This document shows positions 7,307 through 15,909 of a stretch of DNA of 64,000 nucleotides, piece after piece (within the stretch, counting starts at the first letter, position 1; every line of letters starts with the position of its first letter). A program made the position numbers and the translations under genes. The DNA is from Streptomyces spiroverticillatus (GTDB taxonomy: Bacteria > Actinomycetota > Actinomycetes > Streptomycetales > Streptomycetaceae). Below the pieces are notes generated by a model. It worked only from the letters and a program-made list of their open reading frames with translations, searched no databases and had not been told where the DNA came from. The stretch covers positions 620,001 to 684,000 of the forward strand of contig BMUX01000003.1 of NCBI GenBank assembly GCA_014650415.1. Direction: 5' to 3'.

Positions 7307-10300
7307 CTACCGGCGCCTGTGCCTGCCCCCTCTCCTGCTCCCCGCCCCTGCCCGCAGCGCGGTCGCCCCGAGCCCGAAGCAGAGCAGCGCACCGACCACC
7401 CACAGGGCCGGGTCGCCGCCGAGGCCCCCGGCGGCGAGGGTGCCGGTGGCCGGCGCCTTCCCGGAGACCGGCTGGAGGTACTGCACCTGGGCCTGCGGCC
7501 CCGGCAGCCCGTGACCGGGCTTGTGACCCGTGGGCCTGACCGGCTTGACGGGCTTGACCGGTGTGGTCGTCGCCTTCCTCACCTGGAAGGTCAGGCTCGC
7601 CCGGTCGTCGTTCACCGGCCCCGGGTTGTGCACGTTGCGCCCGGTGACGGCCACGGCGAGCGGCATCGGCCCGACCCGGCCCGCCGTGGCGACGTACACC
7701 CGCGAAGCACTGCGCCCCGCCGGGAGATCGCCGACGACCCACTTCTGCACGGCCGCCGCCCGGCCCGCGACCAGGGTGAGTCCGGCCCCCGGCGCGACCG
7801 TCACGGACACGTCGTCGGCCGTCGCCGGACCCTTGTTGGCGGCGGTGACCGTCACCCGTACCCGCTCGCCGACCGCGACGGCGGTCCGCTCGGCCCGCAG
7901 AGTGACCCGTACGTCCGCCTTCTTGACCACCGGCGGGACCACCACCGGGTTCTTCACCTCGAAGGTGACCCTCCCGGTGTCGTTGCCCGGCGTCGGGTCG
8001 ACCGTGCCGAGCGAGCCGAGCGACGCGGTGACCTGGGCCTCGCCCGCGACGCCGCCCGTCACCTCGACCTCCTTCGTGACGGACTGCCCGACGGCCAGCG
8101 CCGGGACCTTCCACGCGATCTCTCCCGCAGGCGCGAGCCCCGCCCCCGGGTTGATCTTCACGACGGCGTCGGTGGCCTCGTCGGGCCCGTGGTTGGTGAA
8201 GGTCACGAGCACCGTGTGCGGCTTGCCGGCGGTGGCTTCCCCGCCGGCCGTCACCTTCAGCTCCACGTCGCTCTTCTTCACCGGCGGCGGCACGTCCTTC
8301 ACCTGGAAGGTGATCGAGCCCTTGTCGTTGCCGGGTACGGGGTCCACCGTGCCCAGCGAGGCGACGGAGACGTCCACCTTCTTCTCGCCCGCACTGCCGG
8401 GCGTCACCTCGACGTCCCGGGTGACCGACTGCCCGGCCGCCAGCGCCGGAACCTTCCAGTCCACACCCACGGCGGGCGCGAGCCCCGGCCCGGGAGCGAT
8501 CCGTACGACCGCGTCCTCGGCCGCATCCGGCCCGTGGTTGGTGAAGGTGACCCGTACGGTGTGCGGCTTGCCGGTCTCCGTCGTCCCGCTCACGGAGGCC
8601 ACCGTCACCTCGACGTCGCTCTTCTTCACCGGCGGCGGCACGTCCTTCACCTGGAAGGTGACGGAGCCCTTGTCGTTGCCCGGTACGTCGTCCACCGTGC
8701 CCAGCGAGGCGAGCTGCGCCCCGACCGTGGCGGGCCCGGACGTCGACGGCGTCACCTCGATCTCCCGGGTGACGGACTGTCCGGCGGCCAGCGCCGGGAT
8801 CTTCCACTCGACGTCGCCCGCCGGGGCGAGCCCCGCCCCCGGGTTGATCTTCACGACGGCGTCGGTGGCCTCGTCGGGCCCGTGGTTGGTGAAGGTCACC
8901 GTGACCTTGACCGGCTTGCCGGGCTCGGCCTCGCCCGGGGGCGCGGTCACCTTCAGCTCGACGTCGGTCTTCTTCACCGGCGGGGCGGTGGCCTTCGCCT
9001 GGAAGGTGACGCTCCCCCTGTTGTTGGCCGGTACGGGGTCGGTGAGCGCCGAGGCGACGGTGGCGCCGAGACTCTTCTCGCCCGCGCTCGTGGCCGTCAC
9101 CTCGACCTCCCTGGTGACGGACTGCCCGACCGCGAGCGCCGGAACCTTCCACTCCGTACCGCCGGCGACGGTGAGCCCGGCCCCCGGCTCGATCGTCACG
9201 ACGGCGTCCTTCGCCTCGTCGGGGCCGTTGTTGGTGAGGGTGAGGGTGACCTTGTGCGGCGTGCCGGTGGTGGCGGTGCCGTCGGCGGCGGTCGCCTTCA
9301 CCTCCAGGTCGCTCTTCTTGGGCGAGGGCGGGGTGTCCTTCACCTGGAAGGTGACGCTCCCCTTGTCATTGCCGGGTACGTCGTCGGTGGTGCCCAGCGA
9401 GGTGACCGAGGCGTCGATCCTGCCCTCGCCCGCCTTCGACGGGGTCACCTCGACCTCCTGGGTGACCGACTCCCCGACGGCCAGCGCCGGAACCTTCCAC
9501 TCCACGTCACCGCCGGGCGTGAGCCCCGCACCCGGCCTGATCGTGACCACGGCGTCCTTCGCCGGGTCGGGCCCGTGGTTGGTGAAGGTCACCGTCACCT
9601 TGTGCGGCGTGCCCGTGGTGGCGTCCCCGGGCGAGGCCACGGACACCTCCACATCGCTCTTCTTCGGCTCGACCGCCTTGTCGACGACCTTGAACGGGCC
9701 CGAGGCCTTGTCGTTCGCCGCGGCCTTGTCGATGGTCTCCACCGACTTCACCGCCGCGTCGACCGTCACGTCACCGGGCGCGGAGCCGGTGACCTCGATC
9801 TCGCGGGTGAGGGTCTGGCCGACGGCGAGTGCCGGAATCTTCCATTCCTTGTCGCCCGCGTACGTCAGCCCAGGACCCGGGCTGATCGCGATCACCGAGT
9901 CGACAGCGGCGTCCGGGCCCTTGTTGGTGACCGTGACGGTCACCTTGTGCGGCTTGCCGGTCTCGGCCTCCGGGCCGGACGGGGCGACCTTCACCTCCAG
10001 GTCGGAGTCCTTGCAGACCACGTCGTTGGGCCAGGGCGCGCAGATGGCCTTCCGCAGGTCGGGGCTGCGCATGGTGTCGCGCTGGGTCTTGCCGCCCCGG
10101 TAGTTGTCGATGGCGAACATCATGCCGCCCTGGCTCATCCCGGACAGCTTGCGCGAGTACCAGGGCAGGCCCGGGTAGTTGGCCGCGTTCGCCCGCTCGA
10201 AGGCCTCGTCCTCCGCGGCGTCCTTCGCGCTCGTCCCCGGCTTCATGTTCTTGCGGTACGCCTCGCCCAGCTCGTCCGCGCTCAATGCCCGCGACGTGTA

Positions 10301-12220
10301 CGAGTAGTTGAGCCCGAGCCGCGGGTGCCAGACCTTCGGCACCTGCATGAAGTGCCGTACGGCGCGGATGGATTCGGCCGGGAAGAAGGGCACCACCGAA
10401 CCGGCCGCGTGCGGCTGGAGCGTGTTGTCGCTGTGGTAGTGCCCGCCGCGCAGCGGCGGCGACCCGTACACCCGGTAACTGCCGTTCTTCGGGGTGTCCT
10501 CGGGGTCGGCGGGCGGCCCGTCCGCGTCGCTGCGGCCCCAGGCGTCCGGACCGTACTCCCGCATGATGTCCGGCAGCAACTGGTTCTGGTCGATGGCGAA
10601 TTGGCGCGCCGCCTTCGCCGCGAGCCCGGTGTTCTCGTGCCAGTCCACCGCCTGGTCCTGCTGCCCCGGCAGGGTCTCCTTGCCGAGCCGCCCGAAGTCG
10701 ATCCACCCGTGCGTGAACATGTACGCGAACATCGATCCCTCGAAGGTCGGGACCAGCTCGATGCCCTTGTACGCACGCCGCTCCCGCGACCACTTGAACC
10801 AGGCATCCGTCGGCGCGGGATGCGTGGTCGAGCCCCCCGCCTGCAACTGGACCACGAAGCCCTCGTCGGTCGGCCGGTCCCAGTGCTCGTCCTGGTGGCA
10901 GCCCTTGCCGCCCTTCGCCGGAATCCGGTCCTCGGGCTTCAGCCGGGAGTTGCAGTGCGAGTCCGGGTACCAGCTGAAGAACTGGAACGGCACCTTCCCG
11001 GGCCGCTTGTCCGTCATCCAGTCCCAGTCGACCCGCTCGATGATCTTCGTGGCGAGGTCGAGGACCTCCGGGTCGTCCCGGTAGTACTCGCGGATGTGCT
11101 GGACGCCCATCAGCAGGAAGCCCGAGTCGACGGTCGACAGCTCGCCGAAGGCCCGCTTGCGTTCGCTGTTGGTCCAGTGCCAGTACAGGCCGCGATAGCC
11201 GTTCTGGTTGAGGCTGTCCTCCTGGTCGGCGCCGGCCGTCTGGCCGTCGTACAGCTTGCGCAGTGTGTTCTTGACCCGGGCCAGCGCCTCCTGCCGGGTG
11301 ATCCAGCCGCGCTGCTCGCCGATCGCCATCGCGCTCAGCCCGTACCCGGTGGCGGAGATGTTGATCTGCCAGAGCTTGGTCGTCTCGGACTGCCAGAGGC
11401 CGGACGGCTCGTGGTAGTAGTCGATGAAGTACTGGAAGGCGCGCTTCTCGGCGAGCTCCAGGATCCGGTCGTCGGAGGCGGTCGCGAAGTCCTCGGGCAC
11501 GCCGTCGCTGTCGACGAACTCGATGTCGTCGACCAGGATCGTGCCCTTGCTGATGCCGTCCGCGCCGACCGGGTCCTCGTTGATGAGGAAGTCCACCAGC
11601 TCGTGCGGATTGACGCTGCCGGGCGAACCGGCGTTCCAGGCCGTCCGGTCGGTGAAGTCCAGCGGCAGGTCGACGGTCTGCCAGGTGTCCCCGGCCGGGA
11701 ACTCCTCGACGTGCCAGGCCTTCTTGCCCGCCTTGTCCTGGAGCCCGATGAACAGCTCGACCTTCTTGCCCGCCGGGCCCAACGGCTTGATCTTCAGCCG
11801 CAGCCGGTCGAGAGCGACCTTCTCGTCGCCCTGCCCCTTCACGCCCCGGAAGAAGTCGTCGCGGTCCAGGTAGACGTTGTCGCCGTCGCCGCCCCACAGC
11901 TTCTCGCCGTAGTACCAGCCGCCCCCGCCCGCGAAGTCGTAGTCCAGCTTGCGCACGCCCGGGCGGCCGTCGGGACCCGGCTGGATGTCCCAGTTGCTCT
12001 TGATGACGTCGCCGTTGATGATCCGGTGGTCGCCGAGCAGGTCGTTCTTGTTGATCTGCGGGTCGTTGGAGAGCAGCGGATACACCACCCCCGGCCCCAC
12101 GGCGGACCGCTTCTTCTCCGGCGCTGGTGGCGGCTGGTCCGCCAGATGGCCCGGTGCGGCTGCGCCCAGGAGGGCGGTGCTGGTCAGCACCGCCGTCACG
12201 GCAGCCCAAATCCGTCGCAT
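7307..12220 (-). CDS. Giant secreted glycoamylase-type (PF10091/GH144-like) protein with seven CARDB/DUF11-like repeats
   Basis: A 1637-residue exported protein. A signal peptide (MRRIWAAVTAVLTSTALLG) leads into a carbohydrate-binding-like region with a DDIEFVDSDG strand, then a catalytic-looking alpha-barrel, about residues 255-720, carrying ISATGYGLSAMAIGEQRGW, ELSTVDSGFLLMG and PTFEGSMFAYMF. These are features I associate with the PF10091 glycoamylase family, which includes beta-1,2-glucan hydrolases (GH144). Seven repeats of about 115 residues follow, each with KKSDVEV, VTFTNHGPD, GAGL and PGNDKGSVTFQV. The C-terminus is APATG, a hydrophobic helix and RRGGRHRRR, a degenerate wall-sorting signal. 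The length is several times that of the bare enzyme. The substrate is uncertain; a cell-wall or extracellular glucan is plausible. Confidence 0.8.
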   Translation of the reverse strand: MRRIWAAVTAVLTSTALLGAAAPGHLADQPPPAPEKKRSAVGPGVVYPLLSNDPQINKNDLLGDHRIINGDVIKSNWDIQPGPDGRPGVRKLDYDFAGGGGWYYGEKLWGGDGDNVYLDRDDFFRGVKGQGDEKVALDRLRLKIKPLGPAGKKVELFIGLQDKAGKKAWHVEEFPAGDTWQTVDLPLDFTDRTAWNAGSPGSVNPHELVDFLINEDPVGADGISKGTILVDDIEFVDSDGVPEDFATASDDRILELAEKRAFQYFIDYYHEPSGLWQSETTKLWQINISATGYGLSAMAIGEQRGWITRQEALARVKNTLRKLYDGQTAGADQEDSLNQNGYRGLYWHWTNSERKRAFGELSTVDSGFLLMGVQHIREYYRDDPEVLDLATKIIERVDWDWMTDKRPGKVPFQFFSWYPDSHCNSRLKPEDRIPAKGGKGCHQDEHWDRPTDEGFVVQLQAGGSTTHPAPTDAWFKWSRERRAYKGIELVPTFEGSMFAYMFTHGWIDFGRLGKETLPGQQDQAVDWHENTGLAAKAARQFAIDQNQLLPDIMREYGPDAWGRSDADGPPADPEDTPKNGSYRVYGSPPLRGGHYHSDNTLQPHAAGSVVPFFPAESIRAVRHFMQVPKVWHPRLGLNYSYTSRALSADELGEAYRKNMKPGTSAKDAAEDEAFERANAANYPGLPWYSRKLSGMSQGGMMFAIDNYRGGKTQRDTMRSPDLRKAICAPWPNDVVCKDSDLEVKVAPSGPEAETGKPHKVTVTVTNKGPDAAVDSVIAISPGPGLTYAGDKEWKIPALAVGQTLTREIEVTGSAPGDVTVDAAVKSVETIDKAAANDKASGPFKVVDKAVEPKKSDVEVSVASPGDATTGTPHKVTVTFTNHGPDPAKDAVVTIRPGAGLTPGGDVEWKVPALAVGESVTQEVEVTPSKAGEGRIDASVTSLGTTDDVPGNDKGSVTFQVKDTPPSPKKSDLEVKATAADGTATTGTPHKVTLTLTNNGPDEAKDAVVTIEPGAGLTVAGGTEWKVPALAVGQSVTREVEVTATSAGEKSLGATVASALTDPVPANNRGSVTFQAKATAPPVKKTDVELKVTAPPGEAEPGKPVKVTVTFTNHGPDEATDAVVKINPGAGLAPAGDVEWKIPALAAGQSVTREIEVTPSTSGPATVGAQLASLGTVDDVPGNDKGSVTFQVKDVPPPVKKSDVEVTVASVSGTTETGKPHTVRVTFTNHGPDAAEDAVVRIAPGPGLAPAVGVDWKVPALAAGQSVTRDVEVTPGSAGEKKVDVSVASLGTVDPVPGNDKGSITFQVKDVPPPVKKSDVELKVTAGGEATAGKPHTVLVTFTNHGPDEATDAVVKINPGAGLAPAGEIAWKVPALAVGQSVTKEVEVTGGVAGEAQVTASLGSLGTVDPTPGNDTGRVTFEVKNPVVVPPVVKKADVRVTLRAERTAVAVGERVRVTVTAANKGPATADDVSVTVAPGAGLTLVAGRAAAVQKWVVGDLPAGRSASRVYVATAGRVGPMPLAVAVTGRNVHNPGPVNDDRASLTFQVRKATTTPVKPVKPVRPTGHKPGHGLPGPQAQVQYLQPVSGKAPATGTLAAGGLGGDPALWVVGALLCFGLGATALRAGAGSRRGGRHRRR
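7577..10020 (-). repeat. Seven tandem protein-level repeats, about 345 bp each
   Basis: Inside the giant gene, seven imperfect units encode consecutive CARDB/DUF11-like beta-sandwich domains. Units 2-6 are strongly similar at DNA level (recurring blocks such as TCCTTCACCTGGAAGGTGA and CGGGCCCGTGGTTGGTGAAG), while the first and last have diverged. This is typical of copy-number change by unequal recombination. Confidence 0.9.
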
Positions 12221-12377
12221 GCTCTGCCTCTTCCGTACCTCTGAAGGGACAGGCGGGCGCCCGGCCCCGCGATCAGGCAGAACGCTAAGCGGAAAGACAT
12301 ACCTTTTGTCCTGATACGGCCGAACGGGGGCGCGTCATGCGAAGACGGCCCCGGACATGAAGACGGCCCCGGACATG

Positions 12378-12413
12378 ACGAAAGCCCCTCCGGTCTCCCG
12401 GAGGGGCTTTCGT
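12378..12413 (-). terminator. Terminator of tRNA-Ser(CGA)
   Basis: A perfect 16-bp stem (ACGAAAGCCCCTCCGG with its complement, 4-nt loop) starts 5 nt beyond the encoded CCA of the tRNA on the minus strand and ends GGGGCTTTCGTC. Next to it, at 12341-12376, an 18-bp unit (GAAGACGGCCCCGGACAT) is tandemly duplicated. Confidence 0.8.
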
Positions 12414-12417
12414 CTGA

Positions 12418-12507
12418 TGGCGGTAGCGGTGGGATTTGAACCCACGGATAGCTTGCACCATCACACGCTTTCGAGGCGTGCTCCTTAGGCCACTCGGACA
12501 CGCTACC
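12418..12507 (-). tRNA. tRNA-Ser (anticodon CGA)
   Basis: The minus strand folds as a class II tRNA: acceptor stem GGTAGCG/CGCTACC, D-loop with GTGGCCTAAGG, anticodon loop CTCGAAA giving anticodon CGA (reads UCG), a long variable arm, T-loop GTTCAAATC, discriminator G and an encoded CCA. It lies between tadA and the giant secreted gene, its usual place in Streptomyces. Confidence 0.95.
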
Positions 12508-12565
12508 GAGACAGAGTCTAGTACACGCGGGGCAGTGCTCCGAAACCGATAACCACTGGCCGGGG

Positions 12566-13054
12566 CTACCTGTCCCGGAAGAACGCCGTCAGCTGCTCAG
12601 CGCACTCCTCCTCGCGCACGCCCGCGATCACCTCGGGCCGGTGGTTGAGCCGCCGGTCGCGCAGCAGGTCCCACAGGGAGCCCGCCGCACCGGCCTTCTC
12701 GTCCCGGGCCCCGTACACGACCCGCTCCAGACGCGACTGCTGGATCGCGCCCGCGCACATCGTGCACGGCTCCAGGGTGACCACCAGCGTGCACCCGGTC
12801 AGCCGCCACTCCTCGAGCTTCTCCGCGCCCCGCCGCACCGCCAGCACCTCGGCGTGCGCGGTCGGGTCGCCGTGCAGCTCGCGCTCGTTGTGCCCGGTGG
12901 CGAGCACCTCCCCGTCCGGGGCCAGCAGGACGGCGCCGACCGGCACATCACCGGCCGCCGCCGCCGCTGCCGCCTCGGCCAGGGCGAGCGTCATCGCCGT
13001 ACGCCATGGATCTCGTACGGGATCGGAAATATCGGTGGGTTCTCCCTGGGGCAC
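12566..13054 (-). CDS. tadA: tRNA-specific adenosine deaminase TadA
   Basis: A 162-residue zinc deaminase that converts the wobble A34 of tRNA-Arg(ACG) to inosine. The catalytic motif DPTAHAEVLAVR supplies the zinc-binding His and catalytic Glu, and TLEPCTMCAGAI supplies the two cysteines. The C-terminal NHRPEVIAGV and FFRDR tail match TadA. The GTG start at 13054 overlaps the last base of the upstream gene's stop (TAGTG), so the two are translationally coupled. The N-terminal 17 residues before WRTAMTLALAEA are extra and could be untranslated if an internal start is used. A tRNA-Ser gene follows closely. Confidence 0.95.
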   Translation of the reverse strand: MPQGEPTDISDPVRDPWRTAMTLALAEAAAAAAAGDVPVGAVLLAPDGEVLATGHNERELHGDPTAHAEVLAVRRGAEKLEEWRLTGCTLVVTLEPCTMCAGAIQQSRLERVVYGARDEKAGAAGSLWDLLRDRRLNHRPEVIAGVREEECAEQLTAFFRDR

Positions 13055-13605
13055 TAGCGCACGGCCTCCAGGATCTCCGCGGCCCCCAGTGCCTCGGCGA
13101 TCGTGGACAGCGCGTCGCTGTCGAGGGCGAGCAGCTCCTTCTCGGACAGGCCCAGGTCGGCCAGGATCAGCCGGTCCCCGGCCGGGCCCGCGACCGCGGG
13201 ACCCCCCTGGGCCGGCACGAGCGCGACGGCGGTCTCGGACTCCTGGTCGTCGTCCTCCTGCGCCTCGCTCTCACCGTCCTCGGTGCCGTCGAGGTCCAGC
13301 GCTTCCAGGTCGGCGTCGACGTCGTCGTCGGAGCCGAGCAGTTCGTCGGTGAGGATCTCTCCGTAGGAGGAACGGGCGGCTGCGGCTGCGTCCGAGACGT
13401 AGATCCGCGGGTCCTCCAGTTCCTCCACGCGGACGACGCCGAACCAGGCGTCCTCCTGCTCGATGAAGACGAGCACCATGTCGTCGTCCACCGAGCCCTC
13501 GCGGGCAAGTTCGACGAGGTCCGCAAGGGACTCCACGTCGTCGAGCTCCGTGTCGCTCGCTTCCCATCCGTCTTCGGTGCGCGCGAGCAGTGCGGCGAAG
13601 TACAC
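13054..13605 (-). CDS. tRNA adenosine deaminase-associated protein
   Basis: A 183-residue acidic protein starting MYFAALLARTEDGWEASDTE, the signature of the actinobacterial tRNA adenosine deaminase-associated family (SCO4039-like). The N-terminal about 90 residues are well ordered (YVSDAAAAARSSYGEIL); the middle is a long Asp/Glu-rich stretch; the C-terminus is helical. It overlaps tadA by one base, and the gene pair is conserved, implying a role with TadA, perhaps as partner or chaperone. No catalytic motif is visible. Its precise biochemical role is not known to me. Confidence 0.85.
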   Translation of the reverse strand: MYFAALLARTEDGWEASDTELDDVESLADLVELAREGSVDDDMVLVFIEQEDAWFGVVRVEELEDPRIYVSDAAAAARSSYGEILTDELLGSDDDVDADLEALDLDGTEDGESEAQEDDDQESETAVALVPAQGGPAVAGPAGDRLILADLGLSEKELLALDSDALSTIAEALGAAEILEAVR

Positions 13606-13772
13606 CGTGACTCTCCCACTGGTCAGAGGTGACGATTCAGCGGTGCTCAGACGGCCCCGCCCAATCGGAATCGTGACAGAAACCAGTCCCGAGCGGGATG
13701 TCTTCCGCTCTTGCGTCGTGCATCAGTCCGGTGGGTGACCTGTTCGCCGCGCATTTCGGGCCGGTTCCGCGA

Positions 13773-13964
13773 CTACCAGCGGAAGGTCCGCATCCGCATC
13801 TGCTGGCGCATTCTGGCCGCCCTCGCCCGCCTCGGCTGGACCCGGTCGCGCAGCTCCTTGGCCTCGTTGAGTTCCCGCAGGAACTGGGCGCGTCGCCGCC
13901 TCCTGGCCGCGTCGGTCTCCTCGGCGCGCTGCTCGTCGATGTCCTGTTCTGGCTGCTGCGTCAT
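13773..13964 (-). CDS. Small Arg-rich conserved protein (63 aa)
   Basis: A 63-residue protein, [20 protein letters not shown], followed by [20 protein letters not shown] and an Arg/Met-rich end. It is a single charged helix with a highly basic second half, in keeping with a nucleic-acid-binding or ribosome-associated role, but no family is recognised. I chose the ATG at 13964; longer in-frame extensions lack a ribosome site. It lies between the TadA-associated gene and the divergent upp gene, matching SCO4040. Confidence 0.6.
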   Translation of the reverse strand: MTQQPEQDIDEQRAEETDAARRRRRAQFLRELNEAKELRDRVQPRRARAARMRQQMRMRTFRW

Positions 13965-14085
13965 GACCCGCACCGTCCTGATGAGACGTATTTGGTACGT
14001 CTTCACCTTCCCTCCGGTGCCCCGGATGATGCGAGCCGGGCCCGCGGAGGGGCAGGGGCCCGGCACGCCCGGTTACTGTGGAAAC

Positions 14086-14721
14086 ATGCGGATACACGTC
14101 GTCGACCACCCGCTGGTGGCGCACAAACTCACCACGCTGCGCGACAAGCGCACCGATTCCCCCACCTTCCGGCGCCTCGCCGACGAGCTGGTCACCCTGC
14201 TCGCGTACGAGGCCACCCGGGACGTGCGCACCGAGCAGGTCGACATCGAGACCCCGGTCACCCCGACCACGGGCGTCAAGCTGTCCTACCCGCGCCCCCT
14301 GGTCGTCCCGATCCTGCGGGCCGGCCTCGGCATGCTCGACGGCATGGTCCGGCTGCTGCCGACCGCCGAAGTGGGCTTCCTCGGCATGATCCGCAACGAG
14401 GAGACCCTCCAGGCGGAGACGTACGCGACCCGGATGCCGGAGGACCTCTCCGGCCGCCAGGTCTACGTCCTCGACCCGATGCTGGCGACCGGCGGCACGC
14501 TGGTGGCGGCCATCCAGGAGCTCATCAAGCGCGGTGCTGACGACGTCACCGCGGTCGTGCTCCTTGCCGCGCCGGAGGGCGTGGAGGTCATGGAGCGCGA
14601 GCTGGCGGGCACGCCGGTGACGGTCGTGACGGCCTCGGTCGACGAGCGCCTCAACGAGAACGGCTACATCGTGCCGGGCCTGGGCGACGCGGGCGACCGC
14701 ATGTACGGCACCGCGGAGTAG
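14086..14721 (+). CDS. upp: Uracil phosphoribosyltransferase
   Basis: A 211-residue enzyme converting uracil and PRPP to UMP in pyrimidine salvage. It starts [16 protein letters not shown], has the PRPP-binding loop [11 protein letters not shown] (canonical [11 protein letters not shown]), the [16 protein letters not shown] segment and the uracil-binding end [20 protein letters not shown]. Length is as usual for Upp. The ATG at 14086 follows a weak GTGGAAAC leader. The gene is transcribed alone, convergent with the LytR_C gene 14 nt beyond its stop. Confidence 0.97.
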   Translation: MRIHVVDHPLVAHKLTTLRDKRTDSPTFRRLADELVTLLAYEATRDVRTEQVDIETPVTPTTGVKLSYPRPLVVPILRAGLGMLDGMVRLLPTAEVGFLGMIRNEETLQAETYATRMPEDLSGRQVYVLDPMLATGGTLVAAIQELIKRGADDVTAVVLLAAPEGVEVMERELAGTPVTVVTASVDERLNENGYIVPGLGDAGDRMYGTAE

Positions 14722-14735
14722 TTCTCAGCGGGTTT

Positions 14736-15377
14736 TCAGCACTTGTCGCCGGAGGGCGCGGGGGCGGGCTTGGCCAGTGCGGCCAGGGCCGCGTCCGCGT
14801 CCTTCTTGGCGTCCAGGGACTTGAAGGCGTCGCCGATGATCAGATCGACCTCCTGGGTGCCCCGGGCGTCGGCCTTCTTCTCGGCGCCCTTGAGCTGCGT
14901 GCCGAGCACCGGAAGCTGGGATTCCAGGGACTTCGGGGCGCCGACCAGCAGGGCGGCGGCCTTGACCTTCTTGTCGTACTCCTTGGGCGCGTTCTCCGTC
15001 TTGACCACGGTGAAGCCGCGCTTCTTCAGTTCCTCGCCGACCTGCTTGGCGAGGCCGCCGCGGGCGGTCGCGTTGTAGACGTTGACCTTGATCGAGGCGG
15101 GCTTGGGGATCTTCGCGGCGTCCTTCGCCGGGACGGCCGCGCCGGTCGCGGCGGGCTTGCAGTCGGGCTTCTTGCCGCCCGCGACCGCCTTCTTCTCACC
15201 ACCGGTGAAGACGTCGATGAGCTGCATCGTTCCCCACCCGGCCAGGCTGAGCGCGACGACGGCCGCGACGGCCAGGAGGGCGATCCGGCGGCGGCGGTGG
15301 GGACGGCGCATCCGGGGATAGGCGTTACCCGTGATGCGGTACTTTCCGCCCATGCCGGGGGGAGTCAGCATGCTCAT
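14736..15377 (-). CDS. Membrane-anchored LytR C-terminal domain protein
   Basis: The 213-residue protein has a cytoplasmic N-terminus with RRPHRRRR, one membrane helix near residues 30-50 (IALLAVAAVVALSLAGWGTM), then an extracellular LytR_C domain with IKVNVYNATARGGLAKQVGE, RGFTVV and PVLGTQLKG. This domain also ends many LytR-CpsA-Psr ligases, but the catalytic LCP domain is missing, so this is a stand-alone accessory protein, probably at the cell envelope. It matches the SCO4042 position next to upp. Confidence 0.88.
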   Translation of the reverse strand: MSMLTPPGMGGKYRITGNAYPRMRRPHRRRRIALLAVAAVVALSLAGWGTMQLIDVFTGGEKKAVAGGKKPDCKPAATGAAVPAKDAAKIPKPASIKVNVYNATARGGLAKQVGEELKKRGFTVVKTENAPKEYDKKVKAAALLVGAPKSLESQLPVLGTQLKGAEKKADARGTQEVDLIIGDAFKSLDAKKDADAALAALAKPAPAPSGDKC

Positions 15378-15524
15378 GGGCGCAGCGTAGTGCCGTCCGG
15401 AGCCGATGCGTACTAAATGATCAACGAATGGGTCAATGACCGACCCAAAAGGGCCAATGGGACACCCGAGTGCCGTGGCAGATGCCGGACGGGCCCGGAA
15501 GCACGTCGGGAAGTCCCTTGTGCG

Positions 15525-15821
15525 TCAGCCCAGTTCGAGGACGCGGGCGTGCAGCACCTGGCGCTGCTGGAGCGCGGCGCGGACCGCGCGGTGCAGTCCG
15601 TCCTCCAGATACAGGTCGCCCTGCCACTTCACGACGTGCGCGAAGAGGTCGCCGTAGAAGGTGGAGTCCTCGGCGAGGAGGGTCTCCAGGTCCAGCTGGC
15701 CCTTGGTGGTGACGAGCTGATCGAGGCGGACCGGGCGCGGCGCGACATCCGCCCACTGCCGGGTGCTTTCCCGGCCGTGGTCGGGATACGGCCGGCCGTT
15801 TCCGATGCGCTTGAAGATCAC
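15525..15821 (-). CDS. Conserved small protein (98 aa), VapB-like annotation in relatives uncertain
   Basis: A 98-residue protein starting MIFKRIGNGRPYPDHGRE with a second half KWQGDLYLEDGLHRAVRAAL that looks well folded. Close relatives sit at this locus (SCO4043-like) beside the HerA-type ATPase gene in Streptomyces; I recall some being labelled VapB-family antitoxin, but no PIN-domain toxin gene is adjacent, so that label is doubtful. It is divergent from the HerA-like gene with 88 bp between them. Confidence 0.75.
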   Translation of the reverse strand: MIFKRIGNGRPYPDHGRESTRQWADVAPRPVRLDQLVTTKGQLDLETLLAEDSTFYGDLFAHVVKWQGDLYLEDGLHRAVRAALQQRQVLHARVLELG

Positions 15822-15909
15822 ACGGAAAGCCTACCGGGGAAGGTGCTCCGGGCGCAGCCATGAGGGAGGGATGCAAAGGTCGTATTCAGCGCCAGAACGG
15901 GAGCAAACG

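Noticed and set aside
6869..12244. 1791-codon open frame on the plus strand
   Set aside because: It is antisense to the giant secreted protein and is Arg/Gly/His-rich with no domain; the minus-strand frame has a signal peptide, enzyme motifs and repeats.
12341..12376. Tandem 18-bp repeat near tRNA-Ser(CGA) as an attachment site
   Set aside because: Lies beyond the tRNA terminator, is a simple duplication, and no integrase is near.
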